Positions 31,261-41,378 are shown, numbered from the stretch's first letter. The stretch is DNA of 64,000 bases from Monoplex corrugatus (GCA_030674185.1 JAPXFY010000030.1:40979756-41043755); one strand, 5' to 3'. Translations and numbers: made by a program. The notes: generated from the letters alone by a model not told the origin.

Positions 31261-31505
31261 CCAAGACAGGCGCAAATTTTCGGCCAACTGGCCTTTGTCA
31301 AGCGTAAGATCACACACACACAAACACCAGATACAAAAATGAGGAGAGAAAGACTTAAACTTCCCTGCTGCTCTGTCCAGTGTGATAAAACGAATCCAAA
31401 AAATTGTGCCTTTGACCTCCAGTTCACGTAGGTACCTGACCTTTTTCAGGGTTGGGGAAAGTAAAGTGATGAGGGAGAAGGGATAGGCCCCACCCTCGTA
31501 ATGCT
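31261..31505. other. Intronic sequence, no gene seen
   Basis: Contains CGGCCAACTGGCCTTTGTC, a short imperfect palindrome, and a (CA) run. No coding evidence. Confidence 0.5.
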
Positions 31506-31903
31506 CATCATCATCATCAGGTGCCCTGCCGCATGGCGTTGGCGATCATGGACTTCCATCTGCCTCTATCCCTCGTTGCCCCTAGCATCTCCCCCACCCT
31601 CCCCGTCCCCAGCCACTCTGCAAGTCCGTCCAGCATTTTCTCCTTGGGTCTACCCGGTGCTCTCTTTCCCTCCAGCTTTCCCGTTGTGACCAGGTGCTCC
31701 AAATCCCCCTTCCTCATAAAATGGCCTATAAATGTTGCTTGTCTTTTCCTTATCTTCCTTATGAGCGATCTACTTGTGTCTGCCTCCATCAAGACTGTCT
31801 CGTTTGTTTTCTTTGCTGTCCATGGAACTCTCAACATTCTTCTTAGAAACCACATTTCGGCTGCCTCAATCTTGTTCTGGCTTTGTTGTTGACTGTCCAC
31901 GCC
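31506..31903 (-). mobile_element. LINE 3' fragment (GAT-tailed family), open frame
   Basis: The minus strand has an uninterrupted ~128-codon frame from QNKIEAAEMWFLRRMLRVPW to KSMIANAMRQGT and then a (GAT)n tail. It is 5' truncated at 31903. The 5' break abuts copy 2 of the GCTGGCACATATTGGGCG repeat. No target duplication could be identified. Confidence 0.9.
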
Positions 31904-32057
31904 TGCTGGCACATATTGGGCGAAGCGCATATGGAATTGTCCGAATGCGATGAATCTTTCTTGAACAAACTCCGAGCTCGCCCAGGGAATTCTGGTAGGA
32001 TTGTGCAGTAACTAAGAATCTTAGGGCCTATAAGAGTGCTTATCGGTAACAATTGTC
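31904..32057 (+). repeat. Dispersed repeat family, copy 2
   Basis: CTGCTGGCACATATTGGGCG + AAGCGCATATGGAATTGTCC, about 90% like copy 1 (by eye), ending near the start of the next L2-like LINE. Confidence 0.65.
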
Positions 32058-32138
32058 TCCCACTCTATAAAATACCACTTCTATGCTGATGACACCCAAC
32101 TTCAAGACAGTGACTCACCTGATAATATACAGCGCCTG

Positions 32139-32354
32139 TTGACTCGCACCACTGAGTGTTACTCGGACATTAAGAACTGGATGACACACAATAGACTTCA
32201 GCTTAATGACGACAAGACAGAAGCTATCCTCATTGGCACCCGTCAGAAACTTTCTCAGCTGCCTCCTCTTTCTCTCCCATTATGTAACACATCAGTCCCA
32301 ATTTCTGATTCAGCTAAAAACCCTGGTGTCTGCTTGACTCTACCCTCTCCATGA
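32139..32354 (+). pseudogene. L2-like RT, segment after YADD box
   Basis: Reads CYSDIKNWMTHNRLQLNDDKTEAILIGTRQKL. It ends where a small deletion shifts the frame relative to the 32351-32923 segment (AKNPGVCLTLPSP, with a neighbouring frame giving the LGV...DSTLSM-like sequence). One lesion separates the two halves. Confidence 0.8.
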
Positions 32355-32923
32355 ACAATTTTGTTTCTCAAACTGCCAGATCTTGCTACTATCATCTCCA
32401 TCGTATAAGCCTGATCAGGAAGTATCTCTCTGTCGAAACAACTGCAAAACTCGTTCTCTCCTTCGTAATGTCTCGCATTGACTATTGCAATTCACTCCTG
32501 TCTGGTCTTCCTGCCTCCACCATTCACATCCTACAGCGCATTCAAAACAATGCTGTACGCCTTGTACTCAAAAAGAAAAAAGCTGACCACATATCTCCTC
32601 TCCTGGCACAACTTCACTGGCTCCCTGTATCAAAGCGCATACAGTACAAACTAGACACCATGTGCTACAAAAGCCTCAATAACGCAGCCCCCGATTACCT
32701 GTCAAGCCTACTTGAGATCTATCTTCCCTCACGTACCCTCCGCTCTGCCTCGGATCCTCTGACTTTTCGCTTTCCACGCACTAAGCTCAATACCTATGGT
32801 CCACGAGCCTTCTCTGTTTCTGGTCCACTCTCCTGGAACAAACTTCCTCTCTCAGTCCGTCAGCAACCTACTTTTGTCTCCTTCAAGTGCGCTCTCAAAA
32901 TTCACCTTTTCTCCTCTGCATAA
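32351..32923 (+). pseudogene. L2-like RT, C-terminal segment
   Basis: 190 codons almost identical to the minus-strand product at 28038-28679 (SRIDYCNSLLSGLPASTIHI; PLSWNKLPLSVRQQ). Stops at 32923 in AAL..HLF SSA, where the other copy continues HLFPLHKIL. A C homopolymer (32944-32959) follows. Confidence 0.85.
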
Positions 32924-33099
32924 AATCCTAACCTCACTCAAACCCCCCCCCCCCCCCCCTGCAGCCTGTCTCCGCTCGAAGGGGAATCACATTGTTATAA
33001 TATATAATCGTATATGATATGCTCTCTATAATTTTCCATTGCTTTTATTCTTGCTTTTATTGCTTTTATTCTTTCTCCCCATTTATAGCCGTGCGTGTG

Positions 33100-33167
<68 letters not shown>

Positions 33168-33265
33168 CGTGCGCATGCGTGCGTGCGTGTCTGTTTCAGC
33201 GCTTAGATTTGATTTTATCAAGATTTTGCGCTATATAAATATTGTAATTATTATTATTATAAATC

Positions 33266-33955
33266 AGGGATTATATGCTTGCTCACCTTCTGTGTGTACG
33301 CACGCAAAGTTCGTCTTTTCTAGGCCCTAAGCAAACTTACCTAAGCTCATAGTCTAAGACTGGCTGTGCAATGGTGTCCTGGTCTTTCCCACCTCACAGT
33401 CTTACGACCGGTGGGTCAAGAGATAACATTTACCCTTTAGGTGATAAGGATTTATACTGGCACTGAATCATAGGTTGGGTAGGATCTCATTTTTGTTTGC
33501 TTTTTCGTTGGTGTTTGGTAAATTCCCTCTCCCTGCTTCCACCTCACTCCCACCTCAATTTTCTGCTGTGCTGCAATGGCTTGATCCCACACCGCTCATT
33601 TCCACTTGTCAACACACGACCAGGCTAAAGTCCATTCAGTCCCAAAGTCCCAATGGCAGGGAGTCCATGTCGTACAGTGATGTCAGGTTGCGGAAATCCC
33701 TGCACGGCTTCCAGGTCACTTTGGTGGAGTTTGACAGTGTCTGTTCTGATCCAACATATTAAGAACACTGCCTACTATCTCCCCAAAAAATCCCTACCGC
33801 CCTGACGAATGACAGCTATCACTATCGCAGAGCCAGACCTTTTGAGGGACTACCAGTAAGGAAACCGTCACCACGGCACCCCCAAGAACAACCCACATGA
33901 TCCACTGACATCACAACTCAGGCATTGCTGCGGTAGAAGAAATTGAAATTCATGT
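33266..33955. other. Intronic sequence, no gene recognised
   Basis: Holds a 95-codon frame (33475-33762, MGRISFLFAFSLVFGKFPL start) with a hydrophobic N-terminus but no recognisable domain, no clear promoter or splice context and no homologue that I know. I treat it as chance in intron 7. Confidence 0.4.
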
Positions 33956-33959
33956 TTCT

Positions 33960-34415
33960 ACACAATCAGGACATGTACAGTCAGAACAAGATTGAGGCAG
34001 CTGAGATGTTTGTACAAAACTGAAGTAGCTGAGATGTCGTTTGTACAAAAACTGAGGCAGCCGAGATGTGTTTCTAAGAAGAATGTTGAGTTCCATGGAC
34101 AGCAAAGAAAACAAACGAGACAGTCTTGATGGAGGCAGACACAAGAAGATCATTAATAAAGAAGATTAGGAAAAAGTCAAGCAACATTTATAGGACATTT
34201 TATGAGAAAAGAGAAATCAGAGCACCTGGTCATAACAGGAAAGCTGGAGGGAAAGAGAGCACCAGATGACCCAGGGAGAAAATATTGGACGGGCTTGCAG
34301 GGTGGCTGAGGACAGAGAGGTGGGAGATGTACTTGCAGTGACAAGGGATAGATTCCGATGGAGGGCCATGATCGCCAACGCCAAGCGGTGGGGCACATGA
34401 TGATGATGATGACAC
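33960..34415 (+). mobile_element. Diverged LINE 3' fragment (GAT-tailed family)
   Basis: Same family as 31506-31903 but decayed. QNKIEAAEM-, RRMLSSMDSKENKRDSLDGG- and GHFMRKEKSEHLVITGKLEG-like pieces in shifting frames, ending with (GAT)n. A 40-bp stretch with TTTGTACAAAACTGA and GAGATG is repeated two to three times near 33990-34070. Confidence 0.8.
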
Positions 34416-34479
34416 AATCAGACATGAAGAGTGACAAGATCGTGGGCAATTGTCACCAAGCTATGATGACTGATGATTT

Positions 34480-34640
34480 CACTATAACGAGCTTCATTGT
34501 AATGGTTGGTTGCTTCTTTGCGTAGATCCGTGGAACTCGAGTCTGATATCACAAGTTCAATTCCAACTTGAGACAGAAAAACTGGCCTGTTCACAGCCTA
34601 TCTTAATGTTGCCATCATTCTGATGATACCAGCTTGGTGC
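34480..34640 (+). mobile_element. SINE remnant related to 38064-38325
   Basis: AAGTTCAATTCC (box B-like), then ACTGGCCTGTTCACAGCCTA and TCTTAATG match, with divergence, the body of the SINE at 38064 (ACTGGCCTTCTCACCATCCC, ATCTTAAC). Confidence 0.55.
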
Positions 34641-34689
34641 TTGATAGGTTCCTTTCCACTCCCCATTTCAAGATTTGTCAGCATATAGA

Positions 34690-34805
34690 ACTTTGTGCAG
34701 GCGCAGGAAGTCTGCCAGATTATTGTTGGCAGATCTGAGTGGAGCGCATCTGACATTGCCCCAGTGCGATGAAATCCTCCTGAATAAACTGCAAACCCCA
34801 CTGAT
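34690..34805 (+). repeat. Dispersed repeat family, diverged copy 3
   Basis: TCTGCCAGATTATTGTTGGC, GGAGCGCATCTGACATTGCC and GCGATGAAATCCTCCTGAAT align with the repeats at 31050 and 31904. Confidence 0.55.
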
Positions 34806-35044
34806 CATGACGCTATGGATAGGATTGACACTGCGTGTCACGGTAGTTTTCTGGACGCTGAGCAAGACAAGCGTGTTGGGAAAGCTTCCAGCATTCTTGC
34901 CATGCTGACAGACAGTTTGGCTGTACACAGACACTGACAGAACACACCGCAGTGCACATCTACAAAGCCAAATCTGCTTTCACCAGGATAGGAGACTTCA
35001 TATCTTCTCTCTGTAGTGTCTCCGTCATATCTTCCGCATTTCAC

Positions 35045-35480
35045 GGAGGGACAAGGTCTTCAACAAGGAAAGGTTTGTCAGATAGGGGATTCCAGGGCTT
35101 AAAACGTTCCGCGTATGGGCGGAGTTCCGCGTTTTCGGTGTGTCAAAAAAAAAAAAAAAAAAAAGGAGCAAGGCATCCGTGATCGGCTTGCAAGCGTTCA
35201 TAGCAACGGCGCGCAAGTTATGGCCCCTGATTTGCCCCCGGACCCCCCTAGTTTCAGTGGGGTTTTTTCCTCCTGTTTTAAGCCCTGAGGGGTATCATCC
35301 ATGCCAACAGCACAAGGTCTTCAACAAGGGTTTGTCAGAGCGGGGATATCATCCATGCCAACAGGACAAGGTCTTCAACAAGAAAGGGTTTGTCAGAGCG
35401 GGGATATCATCCATGCCAACAGGACAAGGTCTTCAACAAGAAAGGGTTTGTCAGAGCGGGGATATCATCCATGCCAACAC
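35045..35480 (+). repeat. 58-bp tandem repeat, 3+ units plus a detached unit
   Basis: Unit ACAAGGTCTTCAACAAGAAA, GGGTTTGTCAGAGCGGGGAT, ATCATCCATGCCAACAGG. Units begin near 35310, 35366 and 35424, with part of a fifth at 35470. A detached copy at 35050-35095 is separated from them by ~200 bp, including a 20-A run. It leads straight into a LINE remnant and may derive from the same element. Confidence 0.85.
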
Positions 35481-35745
35481 ACTCAAAACAGCGAAGTCCC
35501 CGCTGGCTGAGTTACGTGTGCCGTACGAAGGACGGCAGAATACAGGACGTTGCCTACGGTCAGCTTGCATCAGGGCAAAGGTTGCTTTGTGACCCACAGC
35601 TGTAGAAGCTGAAAGGGATGGACATTGACAACCACACATGGCAAACCGTCTGGGAGGCAGATGGTGTACGCAGTAGACTTGGCGGCTGACAGGAGAGAGA
35701 CCACTACTCCTCCCAGAAAAGTAGGGAGTGCGTTAGGAAATAAGC
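35480..35745 (+). mobile_element. Remnant of the 954-4133-type LINE, 3' end
   Basis: Frame pieces read SYVCRTKDGRIQDVAYGQLA, SGQRLLCDPQL, then KLKGMDIDNHTWQTVWEADG. They align with GHVRRMEDGRIPKDILYGEL, ATGQRNIGRPQL and MKALEINTESWEDLADDRNS near the end of the intact LINE's protein. Several stops; dead. Confidence 0.75.
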
Positions 35746-35844
35746 CATTTGAGTAATTAGCTTGTTAGTTGTATTTTCGCTATTTTATTTCGACTTCCTC
35801 GTCTCTTCTTTATGCCTGTTTCACTAGTGTCTGTGTCTGTTCAG

Positions 35845-36114
35845 GGCAAAGGAACCAGACTGACTTACTTCTTGACGGGGAAAGAGGGGCTGGTGGTAGT
35901 GACCCCCGTGTTGCCTGATGACATCCAGGAACAGGTGGGCGTCACCATCACACGAATGGAGGACCGCGAGAAGAAGAAGAAGCCACCGGAGCCTGAGAAG
36001 CTCCCACCAGCTGAAAAACAATTTTCCCTCAGACAGATCTTACCTGCCGCCTCCGCTTCTTTCTCCAAGGCCTGGCCCTCTTTGCTCAAATTGTCTTCCT
36101 CCCAACAGAAGTGA
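35845..36114 (+). CDS. Guanylate cyclase exon 8: last catalytic strand and C-terminal tail
   Basis: Acceptor CTGTTCAG|GG, stop TGA at 36112-36114. The peptide starts GKGTRLTYFLTGKEG, the last conserved strand of the cyclase domain (GKG...TYWL.G). A tail of ~75 residues follows, with the charged run MEDREKKKKPPEPEKLPP and a Ser/Leu-rich end (SKAWPSLLKLSSSQQK). The tail has no domain I recognise. It is longer than in natriuretic-peptide receptors and comparable to retinal or invertebrate cyclases as I remember them. Entry phase 0. No AATAAA signal is obvious in the following 800 bp, so the 3' UTR end is undetermined. Confidence 0.9.
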   Translation, partial: GKGTRLTYFLTGKEGLVVVTPVLPDDIQEQVGVTITRMEDREKKKKPPEPEKLPPAEKQFSLRQILPAASASFSKAWPSLLKLSSSQQK

Positions 36115-36944
36115 CATCTGGGAAATGTGCTCAAGACTAAGTTTCGTAATTGCAGCAGTTCCGTATGCGTGCCTTCCAAAATCTGCCAGCCATGCCATGC
36201 TCTGAGAGGTTTGATGGACTGGGACAGAATTCTGTGGCCTAAAATGATACTTGACGTGGCAGGAATTTTGGAACTGGAATGTAGACAGTGTGGTACCGGT
36301 ATATCAGCTTTGTTCTACAGGGGTCATGCCCCGGGCAGATCTTTATGTGCTCCTCGGCATCTGCTGATAATGATCTGCAGTACTCCAGCACAAAATATTT
36401 ATGCAATGAGTAAGGTCTTCAGACGGATTGCCAGGAAATTTGGAGTTTTGCTGGCGAGATATTCGTGACTATTTCGTCATGTCTATTATTATAATGTTTA
36501 AAAATAGAAGAATCCAATGCAGTGAAATGTCCAGGGAAAAGACAGACATGGAACCTGAGCAAGGACTCATCTCTTCGTTCCACAAGTGCTGTGCCAGACA
36601 CATAGTAATGTTTCTGGAAGATCATGAATATGTAAAAACAAAATACCAGCTTATATGATATGGAGGGGTGACAGGACCCTGTATCATACACTATTTTGAA
36701 GGCAGAATGTTTAGCATATGACTTTTTTGTAAACCGCCACCCCCCCGCCTCCCCTCTTATTGATGTTTATGTTTTCATTTCTTTCTTCCAAACTGATGTC
36801 CAGCCCCGACATCTCCATCTCTACTGATACAACTGTGTCCATGAAGCTAGGAAGTGTTCAACAATTCACCCCCTGAGATCTGTCATCAGCGTTAAGGGAT
36901 CCAAGCAGAAATCATTTCAAGGACAGCAGAGACAACATGAGCAC
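36115..36944 (+). other. Presumed 3' UTR and downstream flank
   Basis: Follows the cyclase stop. No further exon, no transposon end and no clear polyadenylation hexamer. A C-rich homopolymer patch lies at 36738-36755. Confidence 0.45.
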
Positions 36945-38068
36945 TATTCAAGTTGAAGCCTGTATGGAAGGACACGAACATCTCTATGTGTGCCCTGGTA
37001 TATTCCATCTTCCTGTGTGCATGTGAGACATGGACCCTCACAGCAGATTTGCAAAGACGAACCCATGCTATAGAAGTGAAATATCACAAAATATTAAATA
37101 TCGGATACACTGATCATATCACTGATGAACAAGTGCGATAACCATCAAAATATTAAATATCGGATACACTGATCATATCACTGATGAACAAGTGCCATAA
37201 CCATCAAAATACTAAATATCAGATACACTGATCATATCACTGATGAACAAGTGCCATAACCATCAAAATACTAAATATCGGATACACTGATCATATCACT
37301 GATGAACAAGTGCCATAACCATCAAAATACTAAATATCGGATACACTGATCATATCACTGATCAACAAGTGCCATAACCATCAAAATACTAAATATCGGA
37401 TACACTGATCATATCACTGATGAACAAGTGCGATAACCATCAAAATACTAAATATCGGATACACTGATCATATCACTGATGAACAAGTGCCATAACCATC
37501 AAAATACTAAATATCGGATACACTGATCATATCACTGATGAAAAAGTGCCATAACCATCAAAATACTAAATATCGGATACACTGATCATATCACTGATGA
37601 ACAAGTGCCATAACCATCAAAATACTAAATATCGGATACACTGATCATATCACTGATGAACAAGTGCCATAACCATCAAAATACTAAATATCGGATACAC
37701 TGATCATATCACTGATGAACAAGTGCGATAACCATCAAAATACTAAATATCGGATACACTGATCATATCACTGATCAACAAGTGCCATAACCATCAAAAT
37801 ACTAAATATCGGATACACTGATCATATCACTGATGAACAAGTGCCATAACCATCAAAATACTAAATATCGGATACACTGATCATATCACTGATCAACAAG
37901 TGCGATAACCATCAAAATACTAAATATCGGATACACTGATCATATCACTGATCAACAAGTGCGACAAACCAGCACACAGCACACAGCACACTAGACCATA
38001 AGAAGATAAGAAAACAAAACTATGTCGGTATGACCATGTAACAAAACCCAGTGGCCTTGCTAAAACAA
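36945..38068 (+). mobile_element. LINE RT remnant expanded by an internal satellite
   Basis: KPVWKDTNISMCALVYSIFL, CACETWTLTADLQRRTHAIE and ILNIGYTDHITDEQVR match the C-terminal region of a common endonuclease-RT family. After the tandem array, KTKLCRYDHVTKPSGLAKTI continues the same family's sequence at 38005-38068. The two halves thus belong to one remnant that was pushed apart by amplification of the ILNIGYTDHITDEQVR-coding stretch. Confidence 0.85.
37085..37975 (+). repeat. 59-bp satellite, 15 units, derived from LINE coding sequence
   Basis: Unit AATACTAAATATCGGATACA, CTGATCATATCACTGATGAA, CAAGTGCCATAACCATCAA. The TCGG marker falls at 37101, 37160, 37219 and so on to 37927, giving 15 units. 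Units are nearly identical, differing by CGATAACC/CCATAACC, GATGAACA/GATCAACA and ATTAAA/ACTAAA, so the array is young or homogenised. Confidence 0.95.
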
Positions 38069-38325
38069 TCGCTCAGTAAGTTGAGCGTGGAATTTACACA
38101 CTAATGGTTGTGGGTTCGAATCCCGGGGTGCGCTACATTAAAACTGGCCTTCTCACCATCCCATCTTAACAGCTTTGTTGTTCTGGTGGTGTCGGAATAG
38201 AATTAGATAGCTCTCACTTCCCCCCGCTTTCCCTGGGATGATTATCCCCGTCGGCCATATCACCTGAGGTCAGTGTCGACGTAAAAACTGAACCAAATCA
38301 ATCAATCAATGAATCAATCCTCCAG
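38064..38325 (+). mobile_element. tRNA-derived SINE with AATC tail
   Basis: A good polymerase III promoter: box A-like ATCGCTCAGTAAGTTGAGCG and a canonical box B GGTTCGAATCCC. The body contains ACTGGCCTTCTCACCATCCC, and the 3' end is (AATC)n at 38296-38322. It may still be transcribed by Pol III. Decayed relatives at 34480 and 45370. The anticodon arm does not fold as a tRNA should. Confidence 0.8.
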
Positions 38326-38504
38326 GGAATTGTTGAGGGAAGGAGACAGAACAGACGACAGAAAAAGCCATAGATTGAGAACAATGCGGAATAGACAAAG
38401 AAACTCTCTGTATAGACCCAGGCTTTAACACACAACCGACAGGACTGGAAGAAATCTGATGAACAATTATTGTTTGCAGCGCCCCAATGACTTTTCATGG
38501 AGTT

Positions 38505-39035
38505 AATGGAGAAGGAGAAGAAGAAGAAAAAGAAAAAGAAGAAGAAAAAGAAGAAGAAGAAGTAGTAGAAGAAGTTGAAGAAGAAGAAATAGAAGAAGAA
38601 GAAGAAATAGAAGAAGAAGAAGAAATAGAACAACAATAAGAAGAAGAAGTTGAAGAAGAAGAAGTAGAAAAAAGTAGAAGAAGAAATAGAAGAGGAAGAA
38701 GAAAACGAAGAAGAAGAAGTAGAAGAAGAAGAAGAAATAGAAGAACAATAAGAAGAAGAAGTAGTTGAAGAAGTAGAAGAAGAAGAAAAAGAAAAGAAGT
38801 AGAAGAAGAAGAAAAAGAAAAAGTAGAAAAAGAAGAAGAAAAAGAAGAAAAAAGAAGAAGAAGAAGAAGAAAACGAAGAGAAAGTAGAAAAAGAAGAAAA
38901 AGAAGAAGAAGAAAAAGAAGAAGAAAAAAAAGTAGTAGAAGAAGAAGAAAAAGAAAACGAAGAAGAAGAAAAGAAGAAGAAGAACAACAACAACAACAGC
39001 AACAACAACAACCACAACAACAACAACAACAAGCT
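38505..39035. repeat. (GAA)n-rich array followed by (CAA)n
   Basis: About 470 bp of GAA/GAAAA/GTAGAA units, purine-only on the + strand, then (CAACAA)n. Purine/pyrimidine mirror symmetry could allow triplex DNA. Phe/Ser frames on the minus strand are artefacts. Confidence 0.92.
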
Positions 39036-39510
39036 CTTTCTTATCACAACGGTGTTACCATATGAAACTGCCGCATTTCTCCCCGGGAATTGGGCATCAG
39101 AGAATCACCACTACAAGGCCGTATGAAAACGGAAAGCTAAGAGGCCTGTTCCCTCACATCCTGGTCTAAGATGTAAATGTGATCTGGAATCCCGATTTTC
39201 TCCGCTGAGATAGACAGACTGCTGAGCTTTTATGTGATATCATTCATACAAACTTTAAGCTATTCTCATTGAGGGTATCGACATGGATTCCAGATTATTT
39301 GTGCGTTGATTTCTACCCAGTGTTATTCATGTCAGACTCAAACATTGTGTGATGGCTATGAAAGTCTGAACATGACTGAGTAATGTGCATTTGTGTGAAG
39401 TTTATTTGTCTTTGCAACTTGAATAATTAACACGGATTTTATTTCTGTTCAAAACTTACCAGGTGTTGTTTGTAATGTTGTTGAGCCCAACAAGCTGTGG
39501 TGACTGGGAA
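39036..39510. other. Intergenic sequence, no gene seen
   Basis: Mixed sequence; no frame, element end or RNA gene recognised. Confidence 0.5.
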
Positions 39511-39512
39511 TT

Positions 39513-39682
39513 TGTGCGTGTGCGTGTGGGTGTGTGCGTGTGTTTGTGTGTGTGTGTGTGTATGTGTATGTGTCTGTGTTTGTGTGTGTGTGTGCGTGTG
39601 TGTGCGTGTGTGCGTGTGTGTGCGTGTGTTTGTGTGTTGTGTGTTGTGTGTTTGTGCGTGTGCGTGTGCGTGTGCGTGTGCA

Positions 39683-39727
<45 letters not shown>
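39513..39727. repeat. (TG)n microsatellite with GCG variants
   Basis: TG run interrupted by TGCG, TATG and TTTG. Confidence 0.9.
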
Positions 39728-40046
39728 AAGAAATGAATTCCTATCTTTGTGATTTTGTAATGACAGCTTGGATTTACGACAATTATAATCGGATTTCCGT
39801 CAAACATTTTGTCTACATTGTGAAATGAGTTTGAATGACGAATGTTCAAGTCTAAGGAAGAGAGATCTTTTCATTTATTTGACTAACGCTTTCGTTATTC
39901 AGTTTGTAATGTTGTTGTTGTTGTTTATTAATTACATTGTGTGGATAAAACCAATCGGATTTGTGATTTGCCTTCGTAGTTTCGTGGACAGATTAAAAAA
40001 AGTGAATCCCTGCCTCCAAATTAAATTCCTCTTAGGTTATAAATAA

Positions 40047-40047
<1 letters not shown>

Positions 40048-40113
<66 letters not shown>

Positions 40114-40167
40114 TGTGTGTGTGTGTGTGTGTGTGAGTGTGTGTGTGTAGTGTGAGTGTGTGTGTGT

Positions 40168-40231
<64 letters not shown>

Positions 40232-40477
40232 TGTGTGTGTGTGATGTGTGTGTGTATGTGATGTGTGTGTGTTGAGTGTGTGTGTGTGTGTATGTATGTT
40301 GTGTGTGTGTGTGTGTATGTGTGTGTGTGTGTGTGTAAGTGTGTGTGTGTGATGTGTGTGTGTGATGTGTGTGTATGTGATGTGTGTGTGTGTGTGTGTG
40401 TGTTGTATGTATTGTGTGTGTGAGTGTGGGTGTGTGTGTGTGTGTGTGTGTATGTGTGTGTGTGTGTGTGTGTGTGA

Positions 40478-40508
<31 letters not shown>

Positions 40509-40511
40509 TGG

Positions 40512-40542
<31 letters not shown>
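40048..40542. repeat. (TG)n microsatellite, ~500 bp
   Basis: Long TG array with regularly placed GAGTG, GATG and GTATG variants. The minus strand gives a His/Thr-repeat frame of no meaning. The 320 bp before it (39728-40047) hold nothing I recognise. Confidence 0.92.
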
Positions 40543-40795
40543 GTGAGTAGGTAGGGGACAATTCAACGTGCACAGTAATAGAAAGGGGACATGTGTGTGA
40601 TTTGAGGACGTCCACAAAATTATAACTGGCTCAAAATCACAAAATAAGCTTAAAATAATATACCGTTGAGTATAAAAATTAAATTACGTAATTTTGAAAA
40701 AATGTCCCCCTAATTACTTCATATTTTGTTTGTAGTAATTTGGGGACGTCCCTTGAAGTTAATTACTACATCCCACTGACCCTGTTCTCCCACAG

Positions 40796-40851
40796 ATTGA
40801 GTCACACAGATTGAGTCACACAGATTGAGTCACACAGATTGAGTCACACAG
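40796..40851. repeat. 15-bp tandem repeat, 4 units
   Basis: CAGATTGAGTCACA repeated four times. Each unit contains a TGAGTCA AP-1-like heptamer; functional meaning unknown. Confidence 0.85.
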
Positions 40852-41378
40852 CTTTTTAGTCTGAGTCGGTTTAAAAGCGAATGTCTTTGGCTTCTGTATT
40901 GTCTGAGATTGATCTGTTGTTTTCTTTGAGTTTCTGTCTTTTGTTATTGCTGTGTAAGTGCTGATGGTGTTATTGTTGTTATTTTACCATCTTTCTTTAA
41001 AAGAAAATAGATTTTGTTGTCTAGCACTGCCATTCATCATCATCATCAGGTGCCCTGCCGCATGGCGTTGGCGACCATGGACTTCCAACCATCTCTATCT
41101 CTCGTTGCCCCCAGCATCTCCCCCACCCTCTTCATCCTCAGCCACTCTGCAAGTCCGTCCAGCATTCTCTCCCTGGGTCTACCCGGTGCTCTCTTTCCCT
41201 CCAGCTTTCCCGTTGTGACCAGGTGCTCCAAATCCCCCTTCCTCATAAAATGGCCTATAAATGTTGCTTGTCTTTTCCTAATCTTCCTTATCAGTGATCG
41301 ACTTGTGTCTGCTTCCATCAAGACTGTCTCGTTTGTTTTCTTTGCTGTCCATGGTACTCTCAACATTCTTCTGAGAAA

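Larger units (their letters stand above)
32058..33265 (+). mobile_element. L2/CR1-type LINE, second copy, 5'-truncated
   Basis: Begins around CTCTATAAAATACCACTTCT and immediately encodes FYADDTQLQDSDSPDN, the catalytic RT box. It continues through the C-terminal RT region to a 3' UTR. That UTR holds a (TG)n tract (33090-33190) and ends GCGCTATATAAATATTGTAA + (TTA)n at 33265. It lies head-to-tail in opposite orientation to the 27795-29885 copy. Confidence 0.9.
7535..36114 (+). other. Receptor guanylate cyclase gene (3' part), 8 exons
   Basis: The exons join 7535-7687, 12175-12382, 14562-14702, 20137-20260, 23479-23722, 25126-25224, 27608-27699 and 35845-36114. Every internal boundary has AG/GT and a matching phase, giving 442 residues plus stop. 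Domain order is kinase-homology domain, signalling-helix coiled coil, class III guanylate cyclase and C-terminal tail. Such enzymes make cGMP from GTP at the membrane after ligand binding or Ca/GCAP-type input. The 5' exons (extracellular and transmembrane parts) are outside the window. Introns total about 27 kb and consist almost entirely of repeats and transposons. Confidence 0.93.

Noticed and set aside
33475..33762. 95-codon frame with hydrophobic start as a small secreted protein
   Set aside because: No domain, no signal-peptide cleavage site that I would trust, no splice or promoter support; within a repeat-filled intron.
38064..38150. Functional tRNA gene
   Set aside because: Box A and box B are present, but the acceptor and anticodon stems do not pair and a SINE body with (AATC)n tail follows.
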